Part shown: in pieces, positions 32,074 through 40,549 of the stretch | How the letters are laid out: each line of letters opens with the position of its first letter | Position numbering within the stretch: position 1 is the first letter of the stretch | Notes under the pieces: model-generated | What the model saw: the letters and a program-made list of their open reading frames with translations, nothing else | What the model was told of the DNA's origin: nothing | Database searches by the model: none | Position numbers and translations under genes: made by a program | Assembly (NCBI GenBank): GCA_964408085.1 | Contig: CAYOYB010000002.1 | Coordinates: 62,001-126,000, forward strand | Source of the DNA: CAJLIR01 sp964408085 | GTDB taxonomy: Bacteria; Bacillota_I; Bacilli_A; RF39; UBA660 | DNA: 64,000 nucleotides | Reading direction: 5' to 3'

Positions 32074-32112
32074 AAAAGGATATTCTAAATTATTAAATTT
32101 GAATATCCTTTT
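32074..32112 (-). terminator. Terminator after the 159-aa protein gene
   Basis: Perfect twelve-base arms AAAAGGATATTC and GAATATCCTTTT followed by T-rich sequence on the minus strand. Confidence 0.75.
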
Positions 32113-32194
32113 GTATAGCAAGAGTAAAAATATATTACTAGACACAGTTTGCTTAAATAAACATCTAATCAATTATAGTAAGATTGATAACTCA

Positions 32195-32674
32195 TTATTC
32201 TATTCTTTTATAATCTTGTACCCAATCTGAATTCATAGAAGCTGAAATTCCATAAATTCGCTCTATATAATTATAATTATTTATATCTATTTTAATAAAA
32301 AAGAAAAATGGTTCATTATTAGATAAACTATATTTTTTATCTAAAGCTAGATTATCACAATCATAAGTGCCATCCTTACACTCAGAATTATATTCAACTC
32401 TTATATAAAGAATATTACTTGTAGATTCATAATATCCATACAATTGTAAATTTATTATTTCAAAAGATTTCAAATTAGAATAATCAAAATAATTGGAACT
32501 TTCAAATTCTTTATAAATTGCATCTACTATTTCTTGTTCTTTTTTATTAAATTCTGTATTCTTTTCTATAATATTATCTTTTAATTCCTTTACTTCCTTT
32601 TTTGTATCAAAAAATTTAATATATAATGATACAAAAACAAGCACACATATAATTACAAATATTATTTTCTTCAT
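32195..32674 (-). CDS. Unknown anchored protein in insertion 1, 159 aa
   Basis: One N-terminal membrane helix (residues 4-20, IIFVIICVLVFVSLYI), then a charged helix (KKEVKELKDNIIEKNTEF) and a compact outer domain with a disulfide-like pair (ECKDGTYDCDN). Not recognised. It lies inside the 2.1-kb insertion between the two sigK/vanY repeats, on the minus strand, and is followed by a strong terminator. Together with the next gene it is the cargo of that insertion. Both encode exported proteins of unknown function; a defence, immunity or surface role is possible. Confidence 0.55.
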   Translation of the reverse strand: MKKIIFVIICVLVFVSLYIKFFDTKKEVKELKDNIIEKNTEFNKKEQEIVDAIYKEFESSNYFDYSNLKSFEIINLQLYGYYESTSNILYIRVEYNSECKDGTYDCDNLALDKKYSLSNNEPFFFFIKIDINNYNYIERIYGISASMNSDWVQDYKRIE

Positions 32675-32873
32675 ATTTAACAGTTTATCCTTTCATCCTT
32701 TGTTTTTGTTAACAATACAAATATAATCCAATTATTTATCACATACTTCCTCGATGCATTTTATCAATTTCTTTATATATTCATTAATATAATGTTTACA
32801 CCATAGTAATATCACTTTTTTAGGTTAATAAAATTTAATGTTTATATAAAGTATTCATAAATTTTTTATTATA

Positions 32874-33653
32874 TTAAAATTTACAATAAGATTCCTTATA
32901 AATAAAATCTTCATTTCCTATATAAACATCTTTATTACCTTCCTCTGTATTACACTTTAACAATGAAAAGTAGTTTGTCTTATATAAAATTGTTCCACTA
33001 TCATCAATTAATTCTTTAGTAGCCTCATTATTATCAACACGATATTCAAAAAATTCAATAAGATCATCCATACCCATAAAATTTGAGAAAAGCATACTCT
33101 GAAAATAAGTCATATAACCAGAACCATTTTCAATTAATATCCCATCAATACAATCATAATATATATTATATAAATTACCATCTTCATTTTTATATCTAAA
33201 ATCATTGTATAACTCACAAACATCAGTTGGTTGACTAAGTATTTTATATTTAATTAATTCTGGATATTTTATTTTATTACATCTTTCAGCATCATATGGC
33301 TCTTTAGTATATTCAATATATAAGTCATTTGTTAAAAAATTTGATTTAATATTATAATCAATTATTGTTATATTGTTTTCAGCATCATAATAATTAGTTT
33401 TATTATTACAAGTTACTTTTTCATAATTACTAATTATTTTATTCATACTTTTTTCTAAAACATATTTGCTTTTAAAGGAATTTATAATAACTTTATTATC
33501 TTGTGTGGTAATTTTATCAAAAAACAATCTAGGAATTTCTAAAATAATATCATTATTATTAGCAATATATTTTGATGTACCAAAAGAAATATTTTTTAAG
33601 CATAACAAAAATACAATAATTAAACTAAATGAAATTAGTAATTTTTTATACAT
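32874..33653 (-). CDS. Unknown secreted protein in insertion 1, 259 aa
   Basis: N-terminal hydrophobic segment (MYKKLLISFSLIIVFLLCL) acts as signal or anchor. The outer part is about 230 residues, Asn- and Tyr-rich, with seven Cys (for example KVTCNNKTNYYD, DAERCNKIKYPE, PTDVCELYND), suggesting disulfide bonds. No family is recognised. The gene is the second cargo gene of the insertion between the sigK/vanY repeats. The 199-bp gap to the next gene has no obvious terminator, so the two may be co-transcribed. Confidence 0.55.
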   Translation of the reverse strand: MYKKLLISFSLIIVFLLCLKNISFGTSKYIANNNDIILEIPRLFFDKITTQDNKVIINSFKSKYVLEKSMNKIISNYEKVTCNNKTNYYDAENNITIIDYNIKSNFLTNDLYIEYTKEPYDAERCNKIKYPELIKYKILSQPTDVCELYNDFRYKNEDGNLYNIYYDCIDGILIENGSGYMTYFQSMLFSNFMGMDDLIEFFEYRVDNNEATKELIDDSGTILYKTNYFSLLKCNTEEGNKDVYIGNEDFIYKESYCKF

Positions 33654-33993
33654 AATATTCCTCCATATTCAAGTTATCTATAGTTTATCATGAACTATGG
33701 ATTATTTCAATTAACATTCATTTATTCACTATATAATTATTGTTATTTATTATAATGAAATTAATAATTTATTTAATATTTCATAATTTATTCGAAAATT
33801 TTTAGTTATATTAAAATTAAAAAATATGGAGCAATAATTTTAACGAATTTGATAGTTAAATTTTAAATACAAAGGTTAATCTAAAAAAAACAGCTTATTT
33901 AATACTAGCAATTGTAACAACATCACTATTAACTTCATAGAAGTTAAAAATCATAACTTTCCAACAAGTGATAATTGCAAATGAGATATTGAT
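33654..33993 (+). other. Gene-poor stretch with a fossil signal-peptide segment
   Basis: Mostly AT-rich sequence with no gene. On the plus strand, bases about 33877-33939 read LKKTAYLILAIVTTSLLTS then stop, preceded by AAAGG: this looks like the signal peptide of a dead secreted-protein gene that has lost its ATG. No match for it was found elsewhere in the window. Confidence 0.35.
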
Positions 33994-34171
33994 GTATTTC
34001 TAGAAGTTATGTTTCACGTATTGAAAAAAGAGCACTTACTAAAATGCTCCGTGAATTTTTAAAAAATAAAAATCATACGTTTTAATCTGCTAAATAATAA
34101 GCATAATACTCATCAAAAGTTATCCCTAGTTCATGAATCTTAGTAGCAACTTCAACACCAACATAACGATA
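33994..34171. repeat. Direct repeat 1b: sigK tail fragment plus vanY 3' end
   Basis: The second copy of the 178-bp repeat. Bases 33994-34085 are the last 30 codons of sigK without the rest of the gene (a 3' fragment ending in the stop codon), joined to the 3' end of the full-length vanY gene. Together with repeat 1a it flanks the insertion. Confidence 0.9.
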
Positions 34172-35038
34172 TCTACATGGTTCAAAATCATAACCAGTAA
34201 TATCTTGCTTATCTTTAGGATATCTTAAAATAAAACCATATTTATAAGAATTAGCCTCTAACCATTTAAATTCTTCAGTATCTGCGAATGTATCTTTAGT
34301 AGCATTATTTGTTGTGATATCAATTGTATATCCTGTTTCATATTCTGAAAATCCAGGTCGCGCAGCTAATGTGTCAGCCTTTTTAACACCATATCTATCA
34401 ACATAACTATTGTAAGTTTCTTTTTGCTCTTCATGAGTTCTATAACCAGAAGAAATAATAAGCTTTCTATCACTATTTTTAGCAGCATCAAACATTTCGA
34501 TAAATTTTTGATAAGCTTCATTTTTTAATTTGTTTTCACCATAACAATACCAGTTTTTAACATCGACGATATCACTTGGGCTATAATTTTCTGGTAAATA
34601 ATTATATTTATTAACAAGCATTAATTTCCCATCTTCTATGTTAGTTTCACTTGTATTATCATAGAAATCATAATTAGCATTAACATTAACAATGCTTACT
34701 ATATGTTCTATTTTATCACCATTATGCTTTTGATAATATTCTAAATAAGCATCTAAATTTTTTAAAATGAAATATTTTTGTTTAAGGAATTCTACTAAAC
34801 GTTCATTATAATCTTTTTCTAAAGCCAAATCTTTTATTTTATCTTCTTGACTTAATAAATATTCTAGTTCTTCTCCCTTATAACCATGATTTTCTAATTT
34901 ATATTCATAACTAGCAAGTAGTTTTTTGTGTTCTTTATTTTTTTTAACACCAGTAATAACACCTGTCGTAATAACTACTACTCCTGCAAAAGCAATTAAA
35001 CCAATCTTTACGTTTTTTTTAAGTCGACGTTTTGCCAT
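34082..35038 (-). CDS. VanY-family D-Ala-D-Ala carboxypeptidase homolog lacking zinc-ligand histidines
   Basis: A 318-residue anchored protein with one membrane helix (residues about 12-30) and a VanY domain at the C-terminal half. In active VanY enzymes zinc is held by the His of SEHxTGxAxD and the His of EPWHxRY. Here these read SEYETGYTIDI (Tyr233) and EPCRYRY (Arg289), so both His are gone while Asp and Glu remain. The fold is otherwise well kept, for example AARPGFSEY and FILRYPKDK. It is probably a pseudo-enzyme that binds peptidoglycan or a partner without cutting. A normal VanY is encoded at 45617. The start follows AGGGAAG; two adjacent ATGs are possible. Confidence 0.85.
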   Translation of the reverse strand: MAKRRLKKNVKIGLIAFAGVVVITTGVITGVKKNKEHKKLLASYEYKLENHGYKGEELEYLLSQEDKIKDLALEKDYNERLVEFLKQKYFILKNLDAYLEYYQKHNGDKIEHIVSIVNVNANYDFYDNTSETNIEDGKLMLVNKYNYLPENYSPSDIVDVKNWYCYGENKLKNEAYQKFIEMFDAAKNSDRKLIISSGYRTHEEQKETYNSYVDRYGVKKADTLAARPGFSEYETGYTIDITTNNATKDTFADTEEFKWLEANSYKYGFILRYPKDKQDITGYDFEPCRYRYVGVEVATKIHELGITFDEYYAYYLAD

Positions 35039-35100
35039 CATCTTCCCTACTTTCACTATACTACCTATTGTAATGATAGCATTATAAAGATTGAATGTCA

Positions 35101-35193
35101 ATATGTGTAAAGAATCCTTGTTTTTTTAATATAAATATTTTTTAGAACATCAACAACATCATAAAATCTAACTAATTTAATTGTATTTAAATT
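35101..35193 (-). pseudogene. Fossil fragment of dacF
   Basis: The minus strand reads NTIKLVRFYDVVDVLKN, which matches NTNKLVRFYDGADGLKT of the dacF gene at 37875 (residues about 208-224). DNA identity over the central 28 bases is nearly complete. There is no start, the KTG catalytic motif is lost, and the match ends within about 25 codons. It lies between the vanY-like gene and the DUF4143 ATPase gene. It shows that a dacF copy or part of one was once next to vanY. Confidence 0.6.
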
Positions 35194-35225
35194 TTACAAT
35201 AAAAACGTTTCAATTGGGACTTTTA

Positions 35226-36422
35226 TTATTTTTTCAATAACCAATCTACTACATTTATTTTTGTTATTCCATCATAGTCAGTTTCTAAATCCATATCTAA
35301 TGTTAGTAAATATTTTGGATAATGATCTCCTGTTTTTTGTAATGATTTTAATTCTCGTTCTAACACTTTTTCATCTCTAACTGTTAATGCTACTTGGTAA
35401 TATTTTAAGCCATCTCTATTCTCAGCAACAAAATCAACTTCTAAATCATCAACTTTTCCAATATAAACTTTATATCCTCTTCGCAGTAGTTCTAGATAAA
35501 CTATATTTTCTAATATGTGGCCCATATCACTATTAGCTTTTTTACCTAATAAATAGCTTCGAAGTCCTGAATCAACTGAGTAATATTTATAATCTCGCGC
35601 TAATAAATTTTTACCCTTGACATCAAATCTTTCAGATTTATATATTAAGAAACTTTCTAAAAATGCTGTTATGTAATTTTCAACAGTGTGATTACTTGTA
35701 GAAATTCCCTTGCTTGTTAATGTATCACTTATTTTTTTTGTTGATATTGGGCTACCTATACTATCAAATATAAATTTTAAAACATTTTCTAATAACATTT
35801 TATCAGTTATATTATTTCTAGCCATAATATCTTTATAAACAATAGTGGAAAATATTCCATCTAAATATTTATCTAAATCATTGGGATTTGATTTTAATAT
35901 AGCTATATTTCCTGGCATACCACCAAATTTCATATATTCAAGAAATAATTGTTGATAATTATTATCATTAAATACAGACGCATATTCTTTAAATGATAAA
36001 GGTAACATTTTTATTTCTATATATCTACCAGATAATAATGTTGCAAGTTCTCCAGATAACAAATAAGCATTTGAACCAGTTATATAGACATCAACATTTT
36101 TCTTTATATATAAACTGTCAACAGCTTTTTGAAATTCAGCAACATTTTGAACTTCATCCAAAAACACATAATACTGTTTTTTAGAATCTATTTTTTTATT
36201 TATATAATTATATAATTCTTTATATCCTTCAAAATTATAATCTGCATCTTCTAAATTGATTTGAATTATTTGATCATCTTCTATTTTATTTTCTTTTAAA
36301 TAATTTATAAATAATTGAAATAACGTAGATTTGCCACATCTTCTTATGCCGGTAACAACTTTTATTAAATCTTTATCTTTCCATCTTTTTAATTCTTCAA
36401 GATATTCTGTTCTCTCAATCAT
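35226..36422 (-). CDS. ATPase with DUF4143 C-terminal domain
   Basis: A 398-residue protein of the archaeal-type AAA (DUF4143) family. N-terminal ATPase: Walker A GIRRCGKST near residue 28, Walker B YYVFLDEVQN, sensor ITGSNA. C-terminal half: DUF4143 with an HTH-like part, then a PD-(D/E)xK-type segment, in which D-D-L-E-V-D-F-V-A and YYQVALTV resemble the catalytic D-ExK pattern of this family (here the Lys is replaced). The family is common on mobile DNA and its function is not known. The start ATG follows AGGTGAGAAAA. It lies in a gene-poor area, divergent from the HAD gene with 281 bp between them that contain no recognised feature. Confidence 0.9.
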   Translation of the reverse strand: MIERTEYLEELKRWKDKDLIKVVTGIRRCGKSTLFQLFINYLKENKIEDDQIIQINLEDADYNFEGYKELYNYINKKIDSKKQYYVFLDEVQNVAEFQKAVDSLYIKKNVDVYITGSNAYLLSGELATLLSGRYIEIKMLPLSFKEYASVFNDNNYQQLFLEYMKFGGMPGNIAILKSNPNDLDKYLDGIFSTIVYKDIMARNNITDKMLLENVLKFIFDSIGSPISTKKISDTLTSKGISTSNHTVENYITAFLESFLIYKSERFDVKGKNLLARDYKYYSVDSGLRSYLLGKKANSDMGHILENIVYLELLRRGYKVYIGKVDDLEVDFVAENRDGLKYYQVALTVRDEKVLERELKSLQKTGDHYPKYLLTLDMDLETDYDGITKINVVDWLLKK

Positions 36423-36703
36423 TTTTCTCACCTCTTATATAAGTATATATTAAAATTAGTGCAAAGTCAACTTTTGGAAATATTTTTCCAAAAATATCAA
36501 TTATCGACATTTTTTGGAAATTGTTATAAATTTAATAAAATGTATTTAGTTTACAAAAACTTCAAAATTAACTAATTTATAAATACTATAAATTTTTTAT
36601 ATATGATTATATTATCAAATCATAATTTGACAATAAATAAACTCATTTGATATTATATTAATTAATATTTTTTTGTTAAATCAAAATTATTATAGGAGGA
36701 TTT

Positions 36704-37732
36704 ATGCTAAAAATAATAGTTACCGATTTTTTTGGAACACTTATGCCTGATGACATTCAAGTTGCAGAATATCAATGTGGTTATGGTAGTAATTCAATAA
36801 ATGATCTATTTAGAATATCTAAAATTCTAAATAATACCCAATATAGTAATAAAATATTAGATAAAACAATTAGCTTAATTGATAACAATATTAAAGATTT
36901 CTTAGATGAAGGTAATATCTTAAAAATAGTTACATCGAATGCTGGACATGCTGAAGGAACTAACTTTTTTCTAGAACAAATTGTTCCAAGATTTAAATCT
37001 ATTGAAAAATATAATGGTCAAATTGAAATATGGTTTGCTGATATGGAAGAAGATTCAAATAATTCTATATTAGAAAAAAGTAATTTATTTAAAGAAAATA
37101 ATAAAACTTACTTTATCTATAACAATATTAAATTTGGTTTACTTAATAAAAAAGAAGATATTTTTGATATAATTCAGCAACAATATAATTTAATTGATAC
37201 TAACTTATATTCACTTGGTAATGATATTAAAGATTTACCTATGTTGATTAAATGTATTGAACTTGGTGGAATAAGTTCAATAATAAAACAAAATTTATAT
37301 ATTTCGCCTGAATATGTAAATAAGTCACTTAACGAAATCATTAGTTATAAAGCATGGATTGATTATTTTATTATGATTGCAAATATGGCATTTAAAGAAA
37401 AACCTGATTTTATAACTTATTCATATAAGGACAAACGAACACTTATTAAGAATATGGAAAATCAAATACCTTATAATGAATGGATAGATGGAAAAAAAAT
37501 GGAATTATATCATTCTTTAATTAATCAACAATTGGATATTGAACAATTACTAAAAGAACAAGTAATTTATGAAATAGCAAATCAACCATTTTATGATATA
37601 GATTATAATGCATATAAACTTTTTATAGAAGGTTTAATTAATAAATTAAGAATACATCCTACATTTAGAGATTTTAAAGATAGAACGTTAGCAGCATCTA
37701 AAAATAATACTAAATTAAAAACTTACAATTAA
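36704..37732 (+). CDS. HAD-superfamily protein, 342 aa
   Basis: Motif I is TDFFGTL: Asp8 is the nucleophile, but position 10 is Phe where the general acid Asp usually stands. Motif II is VTSNAG (residues 76-81) and motif IV is GNDIKDLP (Asp174 and Asp177), so the HAD fold is clear. The missing second Asp is seen in phosphonatase-like and some ATPase or inactive members and makes a plain phosphatase less likely. The C-terminal 150 residues (from about 190) are extra and helical, with no recognised domain. AGGAGGA precedes the ATG. Single-gene unit ending at its own terminator. Confidence 0.75.
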   Translation: MLKIIVTDFFGTLMPDDIQVAEYQCGYGSNSINDLFRISKILNNTQYSNKILDKTISLIDNNIKDFLDEGNILKIVTSNAGHAEGTNFFLEQIVPRFKSIEKYNGQIEIWFADMEEDSNNSILEKSNLFKENNKTYFIYNNIKFGLLNKKEDIFDIIQQQYNLIDTNLYSLGNDIKDLPMLIKCIELGGISSIIKQNLYISPEYVNKSLNEIISYKAWIDYFIMIANMAFKEKPDFITYSYKDKRTLIKNMENQIPYNEWIDGKKMELYHSLINQQLDIEQLLKEQVIYEIANQPFYDIDYNAYKLFIEGLINKLRIHPTFRDFKDRTLAASKNNTKLKTYN

Positions 37733-37767
37733 AAAAAGAAATTATTAATCAAGATAATTTCTTTTTT
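37732..37767 (+). terminator. Terminator of the HAD gene
   Basis: AAAAAAGAAATTAT and ATAATTTCTTTTTT arms with an eight-base loop, directly after the stop codon. Confidence 0.8.
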
Positions 37768-37874
37768 ATAATCTTTTCTAAATCAACTAATAATTACTTA
37801 AAACTAAAGCATTCCTAAAATAAGTAAAATTAGCTTTAAAATCATCATTATTTATGATATAAGTGAAGAATTTT

Positions 37875-39029
37875 CTAAAGTTTTATATTACCACCTAAAA
37901 TATCACATAAATATCTTAAAAATAATTCAAATATATTACATTTTTCAATATCTTCTTTAACTGTGATGTTTACTTCTTTTTGATCATTGTCATCAAATTT
38001 AACAATCAATGTTCCAACAACATCACCTTTTTTAAGTGGTGCTTTTAATTCATTTAATTTAATTTCATAAGTTGCATTTTTAGCATTTTCTGTTTTTTTA
38101 TTTAAAAATGTAATATTTTCAGTTGGAACAATTTCAACATATTCCTTTTTACCTTTATCAACTAAAACTTTATCTAGAATACTATCAGTTGATAAAACTT
38201 TCTCTGTTGAATATTGAGCAAATCCATAGTCTAGCATTGATGTAACTTCAGCATTTCGCGTTTTACTATCTGGTTCATTCATTGCAACAGCAATAAGCCT
38301 CATATTATTTTTAGTAGCTGTTGCTGTTAAACAATAACCAGCTTCACTAGTATAACCAGTTTTTAAGCCATCAGCACCATCATAAAATCTAACTAATTTA
38401 TTGGTATTAACCAACCAGAATTCTTTATCAGTACCTTTTCTTAAATAGTCTTCATAAATTGATGTATATTCTAAAACAGTTTTGTGTTTTATTAATTCTC
38501 GAGCCATCATAGCCATATCATAAGCACTTGAATAATGATTTGCGTCATCTAGTCCATGAACATTTTTAAAGTTAGTATCAGTTAATCCTAATTCTTTAAC
38601 TTTATCATTCATCATTTTAACGAATGCTTCTTCATTACCAGCAATATATTCGGCCATAGCAACAACTGCATCATTACCACTGGCAACAGCAATGCCCTTA
38701 AATAAATCTCTTACAGCCATTTTTTCATTTGTTTCAAGTAATATTTGTGAACCACCCATACCTGAAGCATTAGCACTTACAGTTACAATATCATCCCAAC
38801 TAATTAAGCCTTTATCAATATGTTCCATAATAATTAACATTGACATAATTTTTGTCATAGAAGCTGGGTGCAACTTTTCATGAGCATTTTTTTCAAATAT
38901 AATTTCACCAGTTTCAAATTCAATTAAAATTGCGCTACCTGCATTAGGAGCTAACTGTATTTCCTCAGCATTTATTTTTATTGGTAAAAACATACATAAA
39001 CATAATATAATACTTATTATTTTTTTCAT
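37875..39029 (-). CDS. dacF: D-alanyl-D-alanine carboxypeptidase (DacF/PBP5 type)
   Basis: A 384-residue penicillin-binding protein of family S11. Signal peptide (residues 1-21, MKKIISIILCLCMFLPIKINA), catalytic Ser57 in SMTK (57-60), SGN at 117-119 and KTG at 223-225, then a beta-rich PBP5 C-terminal domain and an amphipathic end that anchors to the membrane. It removes the terminal D-Ala from peptidoglycan stem peptides. In Bacillus dacF lies next to the spoIIA operon; here it is about 9 kb away. The DacF name is based on overall similarity, and DacA-type is possible. GAGGTGGATT precedes the ATG. Confidence 0.9.
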   Translation of the reverse strand: MKKIISIILCLCMFLPIKINAEEIQLAPNAGSAILIEFETGEIIFEKNAHEKLHPASMTKIMSMLIIMEHIDKGLISWDDIVTVSANASGMGGSQILLETNEKMAVRDLFKGIAVASGNDAVVAMAEYIAGNEEAFVKMMNDKVKELGLTDTNFKNVHGLDDANHYSSAYDMAMMARELIKHKTVLEYTSIYEDYLRKGTDKEFWLVNTNKLVRFYDGADGLKTGYTSEAGYCLTATATKNNMRLIAVAMNEPDSKTRNAEVTSMLDYGFAQYSTEKVLSTDSILDKVLVDKGKKEYVEIVPTENITFLNKKTENAKNATYEIKLNELKAPLKKGDVVGTLIVKFDDNDQKEVNITVKEDIEKCNIFELFLRYLCDILGGNIKL

Positions 39030-39190
39030 AATCCACCTCTAATAAAGATTATGAAAAATATATCAATATATGTCTAGATTTGCTAGTTTAATGCATTATT
39101 TTACCCAAATGCTAATTATCAAAAAAGTAGTACATTCATTTTAAATATACTGCTTTATTAAATTTCTAAATTATTAATTAGTTATATTTA

Positions 39191-40465
39191 TTATATTAAA
39201 TATTTATTAGTATTATCTCTTTTAATAATTTTTTTAATTTTTCTAGATACAACATCACCAATTTTTAGATTTTCGTACATTGAATCTAAACCTACTGCTT
39301 CATAATATAAATTACTGTAGAATAAATAATCATCACCATTTTTACCATAATAAATAAACTTATTTTCTTTATCTATAAATGAATTTAAAATTTTATTATT
39401 ATTTTCCTCTATATAATGCATCATGTACTCATAATGTTCCTTCTTTTCCTCTTTACTATACTGTGGTAACTTGTGTGATGGCAAATACTCTGAATCTATA
39501 TATGAAAAAACATTTTGTACATATATTTTATGATCTACCAAATATCTTATAGTTTCATCCATATCATTATATGTTTCTGTTGGGAAACCTGTCATTAATA
39601 TAGAGTGAACAAGCTTGCCTTTTTTTATGAGTGGCTCTACACATGAATCAAAGATTTCTAATGTATATGGTCTCTTCATAAGTTTTAATAGTCTATCACT
39701 ACCAGTTTCTAAGTGTAAACACACTCTATCTATCTTTCTACTATTTTCTATAGTACTTATTAATTCACTATTAACATTGCCAGGTACTAAAGTAGCTATT
39801 TGAAGACTGTTTAACTCTGCCTCATTTTCTAATTCACTAATTAATGAATTAAGCATTGTCTTTTTATACAAGTCCATTCCATATAATACTAAATTATCAC
39901 CTGATAATAATATACTTTTAGAACCATTATTTATTAATTTTCTTAAATGTGCGATCACATTTTCATATGGAATAGAATTAACATTAAAATCCATATAATT
40001 TTTTTTACAAAAAGTACAATTATTTAAGCACCCATGAATGGGATTAAATATCGAACCAGTGCCATTATACAGTGTATAAGTTCTATTATCTAATAAATCA
40101 TTAACTGAATTTTTTAAAGTTTCTTCATTTACATAATTAATTATGGGCTTAATCCAATCTTGATTTCTTATAACCTTTATATTATTAGGCCAATCCATAT
40201 CTTTAATAATCTTAGTTAAACAACCAACAACAATGATTTTTAAATTTGGGAAAAATTTATTTTGGACTTTTAAAAACAAATTTAAATCACTTATTCCCTT
40301 ATCAATCTTTTCTTGATTACAAGCGCATGTTATTATTATCGCATAATCAGCTTCTTCTATCTTACATACCATTTCTAAGTTATTTTCATTAAGTAAATCT
40401 AAAAATTTTTCATATAATATAAAATTTTTTATGCAACCTTCTTTTATGATTACTAACTTTTTCAC
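39191..40465 (-). CDS. MiaB/RimO-like methylthiotransferase, radical SAM
   Basis: A 424-residue protein with the three-part layout of methylthiotransferases: an N-terminal domain with three Cys (Cys11 in KEGCIKN, Cys47 in ITCACN, Cys82 in VVGCLTK), a radical SAM domain with GCLNNCTFC (Cys146, Cys150, Cys153), and a C-terminal TRAM-like end (GDVVSRKI). Both iron-sulfur clusters are therefore possible. It differs from MiaB, MtaB and RimO at usual identity marks: SGDNLVLYGMD in place of the GxxxxxYG motif around the radical SAM strand. The substrate is thus uncertain (tRNA, ribosomal protein or peptide). AGGTGG lies five bases before a GTG start; a TTG three bases upstream and a GTG nine bases upstream are too close to it. 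Confidence 0.8.
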   Translation of the reverse strand: MKKLVIIKEGCIKNFILYEKFLDLLNENNLEMVCKIEEADYAIIITCACNQEKIDKGISDLNLFLKVQNKFFPNLKIIVVGCLTKIIKDMDWPNNIKVIRNQDWIKPIINYVNEETLKNSVNDLLDNRTYTLYNGTGSIFNPIHGCLNNCTFCKKNYMDFNVNSIPYENVIAHLRKLINNGSKSILLSGDNLVLYGMDLYKKTMLNSLISELENEAELNSLQIATLVPGNVNSELISTIENSRKIDRVCLHLETGSDRLLKLMKRPYTLEIFDSCVEPLIKKGKLVHSILMTGFPTETYNDMDETIRYLVDHKIYVQNVFSYIDSEYLPSHKLPQYSKEEKKEHYEYMMHYIEENNNKILNSFIDKENKFIYYGKNGDDYLFYSNLYYEAVGLDSMYENLKIGDVVSRKIKKIIKRDNTNKYLI

Positions 40466-40549
40466 CAAAACCACCTAGAAATTAATATAACATAACAAAA
40501 ATCCAAAGTCAAAAGTTAAATAAATAATATTAATTCCATTTCTTATCTA

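Noticed and set aside
31126..34085. Insertion next to sigK as a skin-type element
   Set aside because: sigK is complete and not split, and there is no serine recombinase or excision site; the structure is better explained by repeats 1a and 1b.
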